The notes: a model not told the origin generated them from the sequence alone. A DNA stretch of 40,151 bases from Telluria beijingensis (GCF_030770395.1 NZ_CP132480.1:1-40151), one strand, 5' to 3'. Positions 18,205-29,690 are shown, counted from the stretch's first letter. Numbers and translations are program-made.

Positions 18205-19254
18205 ATGTCCACCATCGAGACCCCAGACACCATTACCATCACCCGTCCAGACGACTGGCACCTGCACCTGCGCGACGGCGCGGCGATGGCCAGCGTATTG
18301 CCGCACAGCGCGCGCCAGTTCGGCCGCGCGATCGTGATGCCGAACCTGAAGCCGCCGGTCACCACGGCCGCCATGGCGCTGGAATACCGCGCCCGCATCC
18401 TGGCCGCGCTGCCGGAGGGGATGTCGTTCGAGCCGCTGATGACGCTGTACCTGACCAATAACACCAACCCGGACGAGATCCGCCGCGCCCAGGACACCGG
18501 TTTCATCCACGCGGTCAAGCTGTACCCGGCCGGCGCCACCACCAACTCGGATGCCGGCGTTACCGACCTCAAGAACTGCTACAAGGTGCTCGAAGTGATG
18601 CAGGAAGTCGGCATGCCGCTGCTGGTGCACGGCGAAGTCACCGACAACGAGATCGACCTGTTCGACCGCGAAGCCGTGTTCATCGAACGCGTGATGCGCC
18701 CGCTGCGTAAAGACATGCCGGCCCTGAACGTGGTGTTCGAGCACATCACCACCAAGGACGCGGCCCAGTACGTGGCCGAGGCCGAGGGCCCGATCGCGGC
18801 CACCATCACCGCCCACCACCTGCTGTACAACCGCAACGAGATCTTCCGCGGCGGCATCCGCCCGCACTTCTACTGCCTGCCGGTGCTCAAGCGCGAGGAA
18901 CACCGCCTGGCGCTGGTCACCGCCGCCACCAGCGGCGACGAGCGCTTCTTCCTGGGCACCGACTCGGCCCCGCACGCGGTGCACACCAAGTACGCCGCCT
19001 GCGGCTGCGCCGGTTGCTATACCGCGCTGCACGCGATGGAGATGTATACCGAAGCCTTCGCCCAGGCCGGCGCGCTGGATAAACTGGAAGCCTTCGCCAG
19101 CTTCAACGGCCCGGCTTTCTACAACCTGCCGCGCAACGAGGGCACGATTACCCTCAAGCGCGAATCGTGGACGCTGCCGGAATCGGTGCCGATGGGCGAA
19201 CACCAACTGGTGCCGCTGAACGCGGGCGAGAGCATCAACTGGAAGATGGTGTAA
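18205..19254 (+). CDS. pyrC: Dihydroorotase
   Basis: A 349-residue zinc enzyme of pyrimidine synthesis, cyclising carbamoyl-aspartate to dihydroorotate in the cytoplasm. It is the short homodimeric type (E. coli PyrC length). Metal ligands: [10 protein letters not shown], carboxylated Lys in [29 protein letters not shown] and catalytic Asp in [22 protein letters not shown] is also typical. The ATG at 18205 is chosen because the protein begins there in related sequences and a -10 element lies just upstream; an in-frame start at 18082 would precede that promoter. It heads a four-gene plus-strand operon (DUF3025 gene 8 bp downstream, then a Gfo/Idh/MocA gene and a VOC gene). Confidence 0.95.
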   Translation: MSTIETPDTITITRPDDWHLHLRDGAAMASVLPHSARQFGRAIVMPNLKPPVTTAAMALEYRARILAALPEGMSFEPLMTLYLTNNTNPDEIRRAQDTGFIHAVKLYPAGATTNSDAGVTDLKNCYKVLEVMQEVGMPLLVHGEVTDNEIDLFDREAVFIERVMRPLRKDMPALNVVFEHITTKDAAQYVAEAEGPIAATITAHHLLYNRNEIFRGGIRPHFYCLPVLKREEHRLALVTAATSGDERFFLGTDSAPHAVHTKYAACGCAGCYTALHAMEMYTEAFAQAGALDKLEAFASFNGPAFYNLPRNEGTITLKRESWTLPESVPMGEHQLVPLNAGESINWKMV

Positions 19255-19262
19255 GCCTGCCG

Positions 19263-20054
19263 ATGCTGCCGCCGATCGACTGGGCGCAGCCGTGGTACGA
19301 CACGGTGCGCCCGGCGTTTGAACGCGCCGCGCCGCCTGTGGAAAGCTTCATCGACGCCTTCAACCTGGCGGCGCGCGAACTCGACCTGCGCAACGGCGCC
19401 GGCATGCCGCTGTCGTTCGTGCCTCAGTCCGCGCTGCCCGAAGGGACGGCCTATGAAGAATTCATCGGCGCCACCGGCCAGGTGCCGACCCGCGACAACC
19501 TGCACGACTTCTTCAATGCCCTGGTGTGGCAGACTTTCCCCCTCATCAAGCGCGCGCTGAATGCGCTGCAGGCGGCGCAGATCGCGCAGGCCGGCGTCGG
19601 CAAGTCGCGCGGACCGGCGCGCGACGCCGCCACCATTTTCGACGAGAACGCGGCGCTGCTGGTAGTGCGTGACAACGCAGAAGGGCGGGCGTTGGTCGAG
19701 GACTTGCGTGCGCACCGCTGGCTCGCCGCCCTGTACGATCAGCGTGGCCTGTTCGGCAAGGATGTCGAGGTCTGGCTGTTCGGCCACGCGCTGATGGAAA
19801 AGCTGGTGGCGCCGCGCAAGGCGATCACCGCGCATACGCGGGTGATGTTCGCCAGCGACGACTATTTTGCGCTTGAACGGGACGCGCGCCGCGCATGGCT
19901 CGACCGCGAGGTGGCGGCGAGCCTGGCGCGCGAGGCATTGACGCCGGGCGGCTTCACGCCTCTGCAGGTGCTGGGCATTCCGGGCTGGTGGCCTGGGCAA
20001 GACCCTGATTTTTATCTCGATACGACTGTGTTCCGTCCCAAACGGACGGCTTGA
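19263..20054 (+). CDS. DUF3025 domain-containing protein
   Basis: A 263-residue protein recognised as the DUF3025 family of proteobacteria, with no known function. It starts 8 bp after pyrC, with a weak ribosome site, and is very likely co-transcribed and coupled. Visible features are IDWAQPWYDTVRP at the N-terminus, a conserved stretch around TRDNLHDFFNALVWQTFPLIKR (split by no gap), FDENAALLVV and the acidic/aromatic end GIPGWWPGQDPDFYLD. There is no signal peptide or membrane segment. The neighbourhood with pyrC is shared by other beta-proteobacteria as far as I recall, but it gives no clear functional clue. Confidence 0.85.
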   Translation: MLPPIDWAQPWYDTVRPAFERAAPPVESFIDAFNLAARELDLRNGAGMPLSFVPQSALPEGTAYEEFIGATGQVPTRDNLHDFFNALVWQTFPLIKRALNALQAAQIAQAGVGKSRGPARDAATIFDENAALLVVRDNAEGRALVEDLRAHRWLAALYDQRGLFGKDVEVWLFGHALMEKLVAPRKAITAHTRVMFASDDYFALERDARRAWLDREVAASLAREALTPGGFTPLQVLGIPGWWPGQDPDFYLDTTVFRPKRTA

Positions 20055-20067
20055 AATGGAGAAGCCG

Positions 20068-21057
20068 ATGGCTGAAACGGTACGCTGGGGGATCCTCGGC
20101 ACGGGCAAGATTTCGCGAGCCTTCGCCAATGCGCTCAAGGACGTGCCGGGCGCCGTGCTGGCCGCCGTGGGTTCGCGCAGCGCGGACAAGGCCGCGGCCT
20201 TCGCCGAGGAATTCGGCGCCCTTGCCAGTTACGGCTCGTGCGAGCTGCTGGCCCAGGCCGAGGGCATCGATCTGATCTACATCGGGACGCCACATCCGGA
20301 ACACGCCAGTAACGCCCTGATGGCGCTGCGCGCAGGGAAGGGCGTGCTGTGCGAGAAGCCGTTCACGATGAACCTGCGCGAAGCCGAGCAGGTAGTGACC
20401 CTGGCGCGCTCGAAACGCCTGTTCCTGATGGAAGCGATGTGGACGCGCTACCTGCCGGCCTACCTGGAAGTGAAACGCATCATCGCCTCGGGCGAGATCG
20501 GTACGCCGCGGCAAATCGTCGCCGACTTCGGCTTCGCGGCCAACTTCGGGCCCGAGCACCGCGTGTTCAACCCTGAGCTGGGCGGCGGCGCGCTGCTCGA
20601 CCTGGGCATCTATCCGCTGTCGGTCGCGGCCGGCCTGCTGGGCCCCGTGCTCGAAGTGCGGGCACAAGCCCAGATGGGGCCGACCGGCGTCGATGTGCAG
20701 ACCGGCTTCACGCTCAAGCACGAAGGCGGCGCCATGTCGGTCTGCAGCTGTTCGCTGCTGGCGCGCACGCCGGCCGAGCTGACCGTGTCGGGCGAGCGTG
20801 GCCAGGTAAGGATGAACACCATGTTCCACCGCGCGACCTCGATTACCGTCAAGCTGGAGGACGGCAGCGAGCGCACCATTGACACGCCGTACCTCGGCAA
20901 CGGCTATGTGCACGAGGCGATCGAGGCCCAGCGCTGCTGGCAGCAAGGCTTGCTGGAAAGCCCGTCGATGACGCTCGGCGAAACGCTGGCGCTGACCGGC
21001 GTGATGGACGAGATCCGGCGCCAGATCGGGCTGCGCTACGCGGCCGACCGTACCTAG
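20068..21057 (+). CDS. Gfo/Idh/MocA family NAD(P)-dependent oxidoreductase
   Basis: A 329-residue two-domain dehydrogenase acting on sugars, inositols or dihydrodiols in related proteins. The N-terminal Rossmann motif is WGILGTGKISRAFA; the catalytic Lys lies in LCEKPFTMN, followed by MEAMWTRYLP and, in the C-terminal domain, GGGALLDLGIYPL. That last motif and the overall pattern resemble the trans-1,2-dihydrobenzene-1,2-diol dehydrogenase-like subgroup. Two ATGs are possible (20056, 20068). The second is preferred because GGAGAAG, lying within the first four codons of the longer form, is then its ribosome site. It follows the DUF3025 stop by 13 bp. The substrate is not known. Confidence 0.9.
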   Translation: MAETVRWGILGTGKISRAFANALKDVPGAVLAAVGSRSADKAAAFAEEFGALASYGSCELLAQAEGIDLIYIGTPHPEHASNALMALRAGKGVLCEKPFTMNLREAEQVVTLARSKRLFLMEAMWTRYLPAYLEVKRIIASGEIGTPRQIVADFGFAANFGPEHRVFNPELGGGALLDLGIYPLSVAAGLLGPVLEVRAQAQMGPTGVDVQTGFTLKHEGGAMSVCSCSLLARTPAELTVSGERGQVRMNTMFHRATSITVKLEDGSERTIDTPYLGNGYVHEAIEAQRCWQQGLLESPSMTLGETLALTGVMDEIRRQIGLRYAADRT

Positions 21058-21066
21058 GAGGATTCC

Positions 21067-21429
21067 ATGAAGCTCGGTAACGTCACCCCGATCCTGCGCA
21101 TCTTCGACGAGACCAAGGCGCGCGAGTTCTATGTTGATTATCTCGGCTTCACGGTCGACTGGGACCATCGGTTCGGGCCCGGCATGCCGCTTTACCTGCA
21201 GGTGTCGCGCGGCGATTGCATCCTGCACCTGAGCGAGCATCATGGCGACTGCTGTCCCGGTGCGGCGCTGCGGATCGAGGTCGATGACATCGATGGGCTG
21301 CATGCGGAGCTGTCCGCCAAACAGTATGGCTATGCGCGGCCAGGGATCGAGGACACGCCGTGGGAGTCGCGTGAGTTGAGCGTGAAGGACCCGTTCGGAA
21401 ACCGGTTGACGTTCGTAGGCGTGGCGTAA
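21067..21429 (+). CDS. Glyoxalase/bleomycin-resistance (VOC) superfamily protein
   Basis: A 120-residue protein with the two beta-alpha-beta-beta-beta modules of the vicinal oxygen chelate fold: VTPILRIFDETKAREFYVDYLGF at the start (residue run broken only by family variation), DCILHLSEHHGDCCPG in the middle and LSVKDPFGNRLTFVG at the end. The SEHHGD segment and overall length match the bleomycin-binding resistance-protein-like subgroup, which sequesters rather than degrades the drug, but a resistance role is not shown. AGGAGG lies at ideal spacing before the ATG. It is the last gene of the pyrC operon, 9 bp after the oxidoreductase. No terminator is visible before the convergent gene. Confidence 0.88.
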   Translation: MKLGNVTPILRIFDETKAREFYVDYLGFTVDWDHRFGPGMPLYLQVSRGDCILHLSEHHGDCCPGAALRIEVDDIDGLHAELSAKQYGYARPGIEDTPWESRELSVKDPFGNRLTFVGVA

Positions 21430-21444
21430 GTCAAGGGAAAACGC

Positions 21445-21846
21445 TCAGTCAGCTACAGGCGCATCCACGATATGCCGCACATCGAGCGCGCGGATGCGCG
21501 GCTCGACGTAATAGCCACCCGCCTCGACGTAGGTGAGGCAGTAGCGCAGGCATACCGTGCACTGCTGTACCGCGCAGCGGTTGTACGGAAAATAGTGGAT
21601 GGCGATCGGCGCATCCGTCGACCAGTAATTGGTCCCATGCGGATGATATTCGGCGAAGGTCGGCTCGTCGTAAGGATCGCCGGCCAGCGTGCCGGCCGGA
21701 CGCATCTGCGCCTGCGGGAACGATACCGGCGTGCGCGTCCACCCAAGATAGCTCGCGATCTCGCAGCTGCAGTCGTCCGTTACCTGGCTTGAAGCCTGGG
21801 CCAGGGCAGTCAACCCATCGATATCCAGCGCGTGTTCCGGTATCAT
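21445..21846 (-). CDS. Cysteine-rich conserved hypothetical protein
   Basis: A 133-residue protein I cannot name. The start ATG at 21846 has GGAG upstream. Cysteines cluster in two places: DDCSCEI near residue 26 and NRCAVQQCTVCLRYC around residues 89-103. With several His residues between (YHPHGTNYW, IHYF), this looks like a metal site, zinc or iron-sulphur, by inference. The C-terminal half (GGYYVEPRIRALD) is strongly patterned and looks conserved. No signal peptide is present. It lies 10 bp downstream of the recG stop on the same strand and is probably co-transcribed with it, which hints at, but does not show, a DNA-related role. Confidence 0.72.
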   Translation of the reverse strand: MIPEHALDIDGLTALAQASSQVTDDCSCEIASYLGWTRTPVSFPQAQMRPAGTLAGDPYDEPTFAEYHPHGTNYWSTDAPIAIHYFPYNRCAVQQCTVCLRYCLTYVEAGGYYVEPRIRALDVRHIVDAPVAD

Positions 21847-21856
21847 TGATTCTCCA

Positions 21857-23917
21857 TCAGACCTTCAGGAACTCTTCCCGCCCACCCAGCCAGCGCGCCA
21901 GGTGCGCATCCACTACCGCCATCTTCTCGGGCTTCTCGCCCTCGAGCAGATACTGCGCCACATCGCGCGCCCGGTCCACCAGCCATTGGTCGAGCTCCAG
22001 GTCGGCGAAGCGCAGCATCGCCTGCCCCGACTGGCGCGCACCCAGGAACTCACCCGGCCCGCGAATCTCCAGGTCGCGCCGCGCGATCTCGAAGCCGTCG
22101 GTGGTCTCGCGCATCGTCATCAGTCGCTGCTTGGCCACCTGGCCCAGCGGCGACTGGTACAGCAGCAGGCATACCGAGGCCGCCGAACCCCGCCCGACCC
22201 GCCCGCGCAACTGGTGCAGCTGCGACAGGCCGAAGCGCTCCGCGTGCTCGATCACCATTAGGGAGGCATTCGGCACATCGACCCCAACCTCGATCACGGT
22301 GGTCGCCACCAGCACGTGCACCTCGCCGGCCGTGAAGGCATCCATCACTTCCTGCTTCTCGGTAGGCTTCATGCGGCCATGCACCAGCCCCACCTGCAGC
22401 TCGGGCAGCGACTCGGCCAGGGTCTCGTAGGTCTCGGTCGCGGTCTGCAGCTGCAGCGCTTCGGACTCTTCGATCAATGGGCACACCCAGTACACCTGCC
22501 GCCCCTCGAGCGCCGCCGCGTACACTCGCTCGATCACTTCGTCGCGCCGCATCTGGTCGATGGCGCGCGTGACGATCGGGCTGCGGCCCGGCGGCAGCTC
22601 GTCGATCACCGACACTTCGAGGTCGGCGTAATACGTCATCGCCAGCGTGCGCGGGATGGGCGTGGCCGACATCATCAGCTGGTGCGGCACCAGGCCGTCG
22701 CTGCCCTTGTTGCGCAGGGTGAGGCGCTGGCCGACGCCGAAGCGGTGCTGTTCGTCGACGATCACCAGGCCCAGTTTCGCGAACTGCACGGTGTCCTGGA
22801 TCAGCGCATGGGTGCCGATCACCAGGTGCGCTTCACCGGATTCGATCAACTCGTTCGACGCGGCCTTTTCTTTTTTCTTGAGGCTGCCCGTGAGCCAGGC
22901 GACCTTCACGCCGAGCGGCTCCATCCAGGCCGCGATCTTGCGGAAGTGCTGTTCGGCCAGGATCTCGGTCGGCGCCATCAGCGCCGCCTGGTAGCCGCTG
23001 TCGATCGCCTGCGCCGCGGCCAGCGCCGACACCACGGTCTTGCCGCTGCCGACGTCGCCCTGCAGCAGGCGCTGCATCGGATAGCCTTCGCGCAGGTCGG
23101 CGCGGATTTCCTCGACCACGCGCGCCTGGGCGCCGGTGAGCTTGAACGGCAGCGCAGCCAGGAAGGCGGCCGACAGGGCGCCTACCGCGCGCAGGTGCGG
23201 CGCGCCTTTTTCGCGCCGCGCGCGTTGCGCCCGTTTCAGCGACAGCTGCTGCGCCAGCAGCTCGTCGAACTTCATGCGCTCCCAGGCCGGATGCGATTTT
23301 TCGCCCAGCGCATGCTCGTCGACGTCGGCCGGCGGATAGTGCAGCAGCTTCACTGCCGGCTCGAAGTCGATCAGCCCCATCTTCGCGCGGATGCCGGCAG
23401 GGACGGTATCGCTCCAATCGATCCGCTTCATCGCATCGGCGATCGCGCGCCGCAGCACCGTCTGCGACAGCCCTTCGCCGGCCGGGTACACCGGCGTGAG
23501 CGAGGCGGGCAATGGCGCGCCTTCGTTGACGACTTTATATGCAGGGTGCACCATCTCGGCGCCGAAGAAGCCGTGCTTGAGTTCACCGCGGGCGCGAATC
23601 CGCACGCCTTCGGCCATCTGCTTGACCTGGCTGCCATAGAAATTCATGAAGCGCAGCAGCAAATCTCCCAATTCGTCGGCGATCGTCACCAATAGCTGGC
23701 GCCGTGGCTTGAACGAGATTTCGTTCTTGGTGACCACCCCTTCGACCTGCGAAACATGGCCGCCGCGCATGCAGGCTTCGCGGATCGAGACGATTTGCGT
23801 CTCGTCTTCATAGCGCATCGGCAGGTGCAATACCAGGTCCATGTCGCTGCGCAATCCAAGGCGGGCGAGCTTGCTTTCGAGGGTTTTCGGTGGATTTGTG
23901 GTCTTGGAGGCGGGCAT
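21857..23917 (-). CDS. recG: ATP-dependent DNA helicase RecG
   Basis: A 686-residue monomeric helicase that reverses stalled replication forks and processes branched DNA. The N-terminal wedge/OB domain (about residues 50-190, VEGVVTKNEISFKPRRQLLV) is followed by the helicase core with Walker A LLQGDVGSGKTVVSALAA, GTHALIQD, DExH box VDEQHRFGVGQR and MSATPIPRTLAMT (motif III). The second core domain has GRMKPTEKQEVMDAF, ATTVIEVGVDVPNASLM and HQLRGRVGRG. The length is typical. The start at 23917 is chosen because MPASKTTNPP begins the usual short N-terminus; the open frame upstream runs antisense through queA. It is divergent from queA across a gap of 106 bp. Confidence 0.95.
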   Translation of the reverse strand: MPASKTTNPPKTLESKLARLGLRSDMDLVLHLPMRYEDETQIVSIREACMRGGHVSQVEGVVTKNEISFKPRRQLLVTIADELGDLLLRFMNFYGSQVKQMAEGVRIRARGELKHGFFGAEMVHPAYKVVNEGAPLPASLTPVYPAGEGLSQTVLRRAIADAMKRIDWSDTVPAGIRAKMGLIDFEPAVKLLHYPPADVDEHALGEKSHPAWERMKFDELLAQQLSLKRAQRARREKGAPHLRAVGALSAAFLAALPFKLTGAQARVVEEIRADLREGYPMQRLLQGDVGSGKTVVSALAAAQAIDSGYQAALMAPTEILAEQHFRKIAAWMEPLGVKVAWLTGSLKKKEKAASNELIESGEAHLVIGTHALIQDTVQFAKLGLVIVDEQHRFGVGQRLTLRNKGSDGLVPHQLMMSATPIPRTLAMTYYADLEVSVIDELPPGRSPIVTRAIDQMRRDEVIERVYAAALEGRQVYWVCPLIEESEALQLQTATETYETLAESLPELQVGLVHGRMKPTEKQEVMDAFTAGEVHVLVATTVIEVGVDVPNASLMVIEHAERFGLSQLHQLRGRVGRGSAASVCLLLYQSPLGQVAKQRLMTMRETTDGFEIARRDLEIRGPGEFLGARQSGQAMLRFADLELDQWLVDRARDVAQYLLEGEKPEKMAVVDAHLARWLGGREEFLKV

Positions 23918-23944
23918 ATCGCGGCAAAATGGCGCTTGCTGGCG

Positions 23945-23950
23945 TAAAAT
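23945..23950 (+). promoter_or_regulatory. Possible -10 element for queA
   Basis: TAAAAT, preceded by GGCG as at pyrC, lies 73 bp before the queA ATG. No convincing -35 box is seen. Confidence 0.35.
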
Positions 23951-24023
23951 AGAAGGTTCGCCTACTGCGCTGAAGCCCGTATTGTAAAGCTGGCAGCGCT
24001 CATTTGCCCACCAATTGAAAATC

Positions 24024-26196
<2,173 letters not shown>

Positions 26197-26328
26197 GCAC
26201 TTGCTTACTCGCTAAGCGGGGCGCCATCGTATTGACGCTGGCGACCAGTACAAAATTTCTAACTGGCTCTTGCAATACTGAAAAGCAAGATTACCTATTG
26301 CCAGATTTGGTTTTCGGTGACTAGCCGA

Positions 26329-26337
26329 TGCTAGAAT
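26329..26337 (+). promoter_or_regulatory. Extended -10 promoter of yajC-secD-secF
   Basis: TGCTAGAAT is an extended -10 (TG-n-TAGAAT). Transcription would start near 26344, 32 nt before the GTG start of yajC. The -35 (TTGGTT at 26307, 19-bp spacer) is weak, as is common with extended -10 promoters. An ATG at 26328 lies upstream of this start point and so cannot be the yajC start from this promoter. Confidence 0.55.
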
Positions 26338-26375
26338 ACACCGCTTATTTTTTTAACTTCACCATCGGAGTTCTT

Positions 26376-26705
26376 GTGTTCATTTCCAACGCTTATGCGC
26401 AAACCGCCGCCGCTGACCCAGGCATCATGGGCAGCCTGACGACTTTCCTGCCGCTGATCCTGATGTTCGTGGTCATGTATTTCCTCATGATCCGTCCTCA
26501 GCAGAAACGCCAGCGCGAGCTGAAAGCGATGATGGATGCGCTGACCAAGGGCGACGAAGTCGTGACCGCCGGCGGCATCGTGGGCCGTGTCTCGAAAGTG
26601 ACCGACGCCTACGTTTCCCTGGAAATCGCGACTGGCACCGAAATCACCGTGCAAAAGAATGCAGTGACCACCCTGCTGCCGAAGGGCACCCTGAAAGCCC
26701 TGTAA
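26376..26705 (+). CDS. yajC: Sec translocon accessory subunit YajC
   Basis: A 109-residue inner-membrane protein that associates with SecD-SecF. I chose GTG 26376 because GGAG lies 5 nt upstream, because the protein then starts with MFISNAYAQ-type sequence and has the usual 110-residue length, and because a promoter lies at 26329-26337. An upstream ATG at 26328 adds 16 residues with no counterpart. It has one TM helix (TFLPLILMFVVMYFLMI) followed by the family hallmark RPQQKRQRE and a small cytoplasmic domain (DEVVTAGGIVGRV). It is the first gene of the yajC-secD-secF operon. Confidence 0.93.
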   Translation: MFISNAYAQTAAADPGIMGSLTTFLPLILMFVVMYFLMIRPQQKRQRELKAMMDALTKGDEVVTAGGIVGRVSKVTDAYVSLEIATGTEITVQKNAVTTLLPKGTLKAL

Positions 26706-26760
26706 GAGCAAGCCCGTGCGGCCCGCGGGCCGCACTGCCCAACCTGAACGCCGGAACACT

Positions 26761-28635
26761 ATGAATCGCTATCCCGTCTGGAAATACCTAATGATCGTCA
26801 TCGCGCTGCTGCTCGGCGCGTTGTACACGGCGCCTAACTACTTCGGCGAAACGCCGGCGTTGCAGGTGACATCGGGCCGTTCGACCCTGAACATCACCAG
26901 CGCCTCCACCACCCTGGTCGAGGATGCGCTCAAGCGTGTCGGCATTCCGTCCACCGGCATCAGCCTCGAAGGCACGGGCCACAGCACCTCGGTGCGCGCC
27001 CGTTTCGCCGGCACCGAAGAGCAGTTCAAGGCCAAGCTGGCCCTCGAAAGAGAGCTGAACAAAGACCCAGCTAACCCCGATTACATCGTCACCGTCAACC
27101 TGGTGAAGAACACCCCGGCCTGGATGGAAAAAATCGGCGCCGGTCCGATGAGCCTGGGCCTCGACTTGCGTGGCGGCGTGCACTTCCTGCTGCAGGTCGA
27201 CACCAAGGCGGTGATCGACAATAAAGTGAAGGCGCTGCAAGCAAGCGTGCGCAGCAACCTGCGCGACAAGAACGTGCGCCATGCCGGCATCGAGCGCGTG
27301 GGCGACACCATCGAAGTGCGCTTCCGCGACGCCGCCACCCGCACCGCCGCCCGCACCGTGCTGAGCGCGCAGTCGAACGAGATCAACTTCGCCGACGCCG
27401 CCGATGGCGCCGACCAGAAACTGGTCGTCAGCCTCAAGCCGGACGCGATCAAGCGTTCCATCGAAGACGGCGTCAAGCAGAACATCGTGACCCTGTCCAA
27501 GCGTATCAACGAGCTGGGCACCACCGAGCCGATCATCCAGCAGCAGGGCGCCGACCGCATCGTGGTCCAGCTGCCGGGCGTGCAGGACGTGGCGCGCGCC
27601 AAGGACATCATCGGCCGCACCGCGACCCTCGAGCTGCGCATGGTCGACCAGAGCGTGACCCCGGGCACCGAACTGTCGGCCGCGATTCCGCTCAATTCCG
27701 AACTGTTCACCGAAGGCCGCGGCGCGCCGGTCGTGCTGTCGCGCGACATCATCCTGACCGGCGAGTACATCTCGAGCGCCACCGCCAGCTTCGACCAGAA
27801 CCAGCAGCCTGCCGTCTCGCTCGACCTGAACGGCGACGGCGGCCGCCGCATCCGCCAGGCCACCCGCGACAACGTCGGCAAGCGCATGGCGATCCTGCTC
27901 AAAGAGAAGGGCGTCTACAACGTGCTGTCGGCCCCGACCATCCAGAGCGAGCTGGGTTCGACCTTCCAGATCACCAATATGGGTACGTCGCAGGACGCCA
28001 ACGAGCTGGCCCTGCTGCTGCGCTCGGGCGCGCTGTCGGCGCCGATGGAGTTCGTCGAAGAACGCGTGATCGGCCCGCAGCTGGGCGCCGAGAACATCGA
28101 CCGCGGCCTGCACTCGACCATCTGGGGCTTCGTGGCGATCGCGGTCTTCATGATCATCTACTACCACCTGTTCGGCGTGTTCTCGGCGCTGGCGCTGGCG
28201 GCCAACGTGCTGTTCCTGCTGGCCCTGCTGTCGATCCTGCAGATTACGCTGACCCTGCCGGGCATCGCCGCAATTGCGCTGGCGCTGGGCGTCGCGATCG
28301 ACTCCAACGTGCTGGTCAACGAGCGTATCCGCGAAGAGCTGCGCGGCGGCGCGCCGCCGCAAGCGGCGATCGCGGCCGGTTCCAAGCACGCCTGGGATAC
28401 CATCGTCGACTCCAACGTGACCACCCTGATCGTCGGCCTGGCGCTGCTGATCTTCGGTTCCGGTCCGGTGCGCGGCTTCGCCGTGGTGCACTGCCTGGGC
28501 ATCCTGACCTCGATGTTCTCGGCCGTGGTCGTGGCCCGCGGTTTCGCCAACCTGTGGTACGGCCGCAAGAAGAAGCTGACCAAGATTTCGATCGGCACGG
28601 TCTGGCAGCCGGGCATGTCGCCTACCAAGAAGTAA
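26761..28635 (+). CDS. secD: Protein translocase subunit SecD
   Basis: A 624-residue inner-membrane subunit that, with SecF, uses the proton gradient to pull preproteins through SecYEG. The N-terminal TM (YLMIVIALLLGALYTAPNYF) precedes the large periplasmic domain containing LGLDLRGGVHFLLQVD (P1) and the P1-head segment. Five more TM helices start near residue 465 (STIWGFVAIAVFMIIYYHLFG). The conserved ALGVAIDSNVLVNERIREE carries the essential TM Asp. ATG 26761 is selected over 26716, which is too close to yajC and adds a non-conserved tail. The end is 15 bp before secF. Confidence 0.96.
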   Translation: MNRYPVWKYLMIVIALLLGALYTAPNYFGETPALQVTSGRSTLNITSASTTLVEDALKRVGIPSTGISLEGTGHSTSVRARFAGTEEQFKAKLALERELNKDPANPDYIVTVNLVKNTPAWMEKIGAGPMSLGLDLRGGVHFLLQVDTKAVIDNKVKALQASVRSNLRDKNVRHAGIERVGDTIEVRFRDAATRTAARTVLSAQSNEINFADAADGADQKLVVSLKPDAIKRSIEDGVKQNIVTLSKRINELGTTEPIIQQQGADRIVVQLPGVQDVARAKDIIGRTATLELRMVDQSVTPGTELSAAIPLNSELFTEGRGAPVVLSRDIILTGEYISSATASFDQNQQPAVSLDLNGDGGRRIRQATRDNVGKRMAILLKEKGVYNVLSAPTIQSELGSTFQITNMGTSQDANELALLLRSGALSAPMEFVEERVIGPQLGAENIDRGLHSTIWGFVAIAVFMIIYYHLFGVFSALALAANVLFLLALLSILQITLTLPGIAAIALALGVAIDSNVLVNERIREELRGGAPPQAAIAAGSKHAWDTIVDSNVTTLIVGLALLIFGSGPVRGFAVVHCLGILTSMFSAVVVARGFANLWYGRKKKLTKISIGTVWQPGMSPTKK

Positions 28636-28650
28636 GGACTCGAGACTGAC

Positions 28651-29673
28651 ATGGAATTTTTCAAGATCAAACGGGACATCCCGTTCATGCGCCACGCCCT
28701 GATCCTCAATGCGATCTCGGTGCTCACCTTCGTGCTGGCGGTGTTCTTCCTGTTCAGCAAAGGCCTGAACTTCTCGGTCGAATTCACCGGTGGCACCGTG
28801 ATGGAGCTGCGCTACCCGCATGCGGCCGACCAGGAAAAGATCCGCACCACGCTGCGCGGCATGGGCTATTCGCACCCCGAGGTGGCCAGTTTCGGCACCG
28901 CCCAGGACATCATGCTGCGCCTGCCGATCCTGGAAGGCACTGAAGCGGCCGGCACCTCGGCGCGCGTATTCAACGCCATCTGCGCGGCCGATGGCGGCGC
29001 GCCGAAGCAGAGCCAGGTCACGACCGACAAGGGCGAGGTGATCAACCACACCAGCTGCGCCAAGGCGACCGGTGAAGAACTGATCAGCCTCCAGCGCGTG
29101 GAATTCGTCGGCCCGTCGGTCGGCGACGAATTGGCCCAGAACGGCCTGAACGCGCTGATCATGGTCATCGTCGGCATCATGATCTACCTGGCGATCCGCT
29201 TCGAATGGAAGTTCGCCGTCGCCGCCGTGGTCGCCAACCTGCACGACGTGGTGATCATCCTGGGCTTCTTCGCCTTCTTCCAGTGGGAATTCTCGCTGAC
29301 CGTGCTGGCGGCAACGCTGGCGGTGCTGGGCTACTCGGTCAATGAGTCGGTCGTCATCTTCGACCGGATCCGCGAGATGTTCCGCAAGCAGCGCAAGATG
29401 ACGACTTCGGAGGTGATCGACCACGCGATCACCAGCACCATCTCGCGCACCATCATCACCCACGGCTCGACCCTGATGATGGTGATGTCGATGCTGTTCT
29501 TCGGCGGCTATGCGCTGCACTACTTCGCGATCGCGCTGGCGATCGGCATCCTGTTCGGCGTGTATTCGTCGGTGTTCGTGGCGGCGGCGGTGGCCATGTG
29601 GCTGGGCGTCAAGCGCGAAGACCTGATCAAGCCGATCAAGGAGAAGGACGAGACCGACGGCGCGGTGGTGTAA
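28651..29673 (+). CDS. secF: Protein translocase subunit SecF
   Basis: A 340-residue inner-membrane partner of SecD. The N-terminal helix is followed by the periplasmic P4 domain with LNFSVEFTGGTVMELRY. An extra roughly 20-residue stretch with two Cys (AICAADGG, TSCAKAT) makes this SecF slightly longer than the E. coli protein. VEFVGPSVGDELAQNGL leads into five TM helices. GYSVNESVVIFDRIREMF is the TM4 motif: where E. coli SecF has N-D, this protein has N-E, a conservative acidic swap at the proton-relay position that I recall as common in beta-proteobacteria. The operon ends at the terminator at 29691. Confidence 0.96.
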   Translation: MEFFKIKRDIPFMRHALILNAISVLTFVLAVFFLFSKGLNFSVEFTGGTVMELRYPHAADQEKIRTTLRGMGYSHPEVASFGTAQDIMLRLPILEGTEAAGTSARVFNAICAADGGAPKQSQVTTDKGEVINHTSCAKATGEELISLQRVEFVGPSVGDELAQNGLNALIMVIVGIMIYLAIRFEWKFAVAAVVANLHDVVIILGFFAFFQWEFSLTVLAATLAVLGYSVNESVVIFDRIREMFRKQRKMTTSEVIDHAITSTISRTIITHGSTLMMVMSMLFFGGYALHYFAIALAIGILFGVYSSVFVAAAVAMWLGVKREDLIKPIKEKDETDGAVV

Positions 29674-29690
29674 ATCACCCGTGTTGCATG

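Noticed and set aside
18416..18428. GGGATGTC inside pyrC as an sRNA target matching GACATCCC of the core
   Set aside because: An 8-base match is expected about once by chance in a window of this size, and it lies within the coding region.
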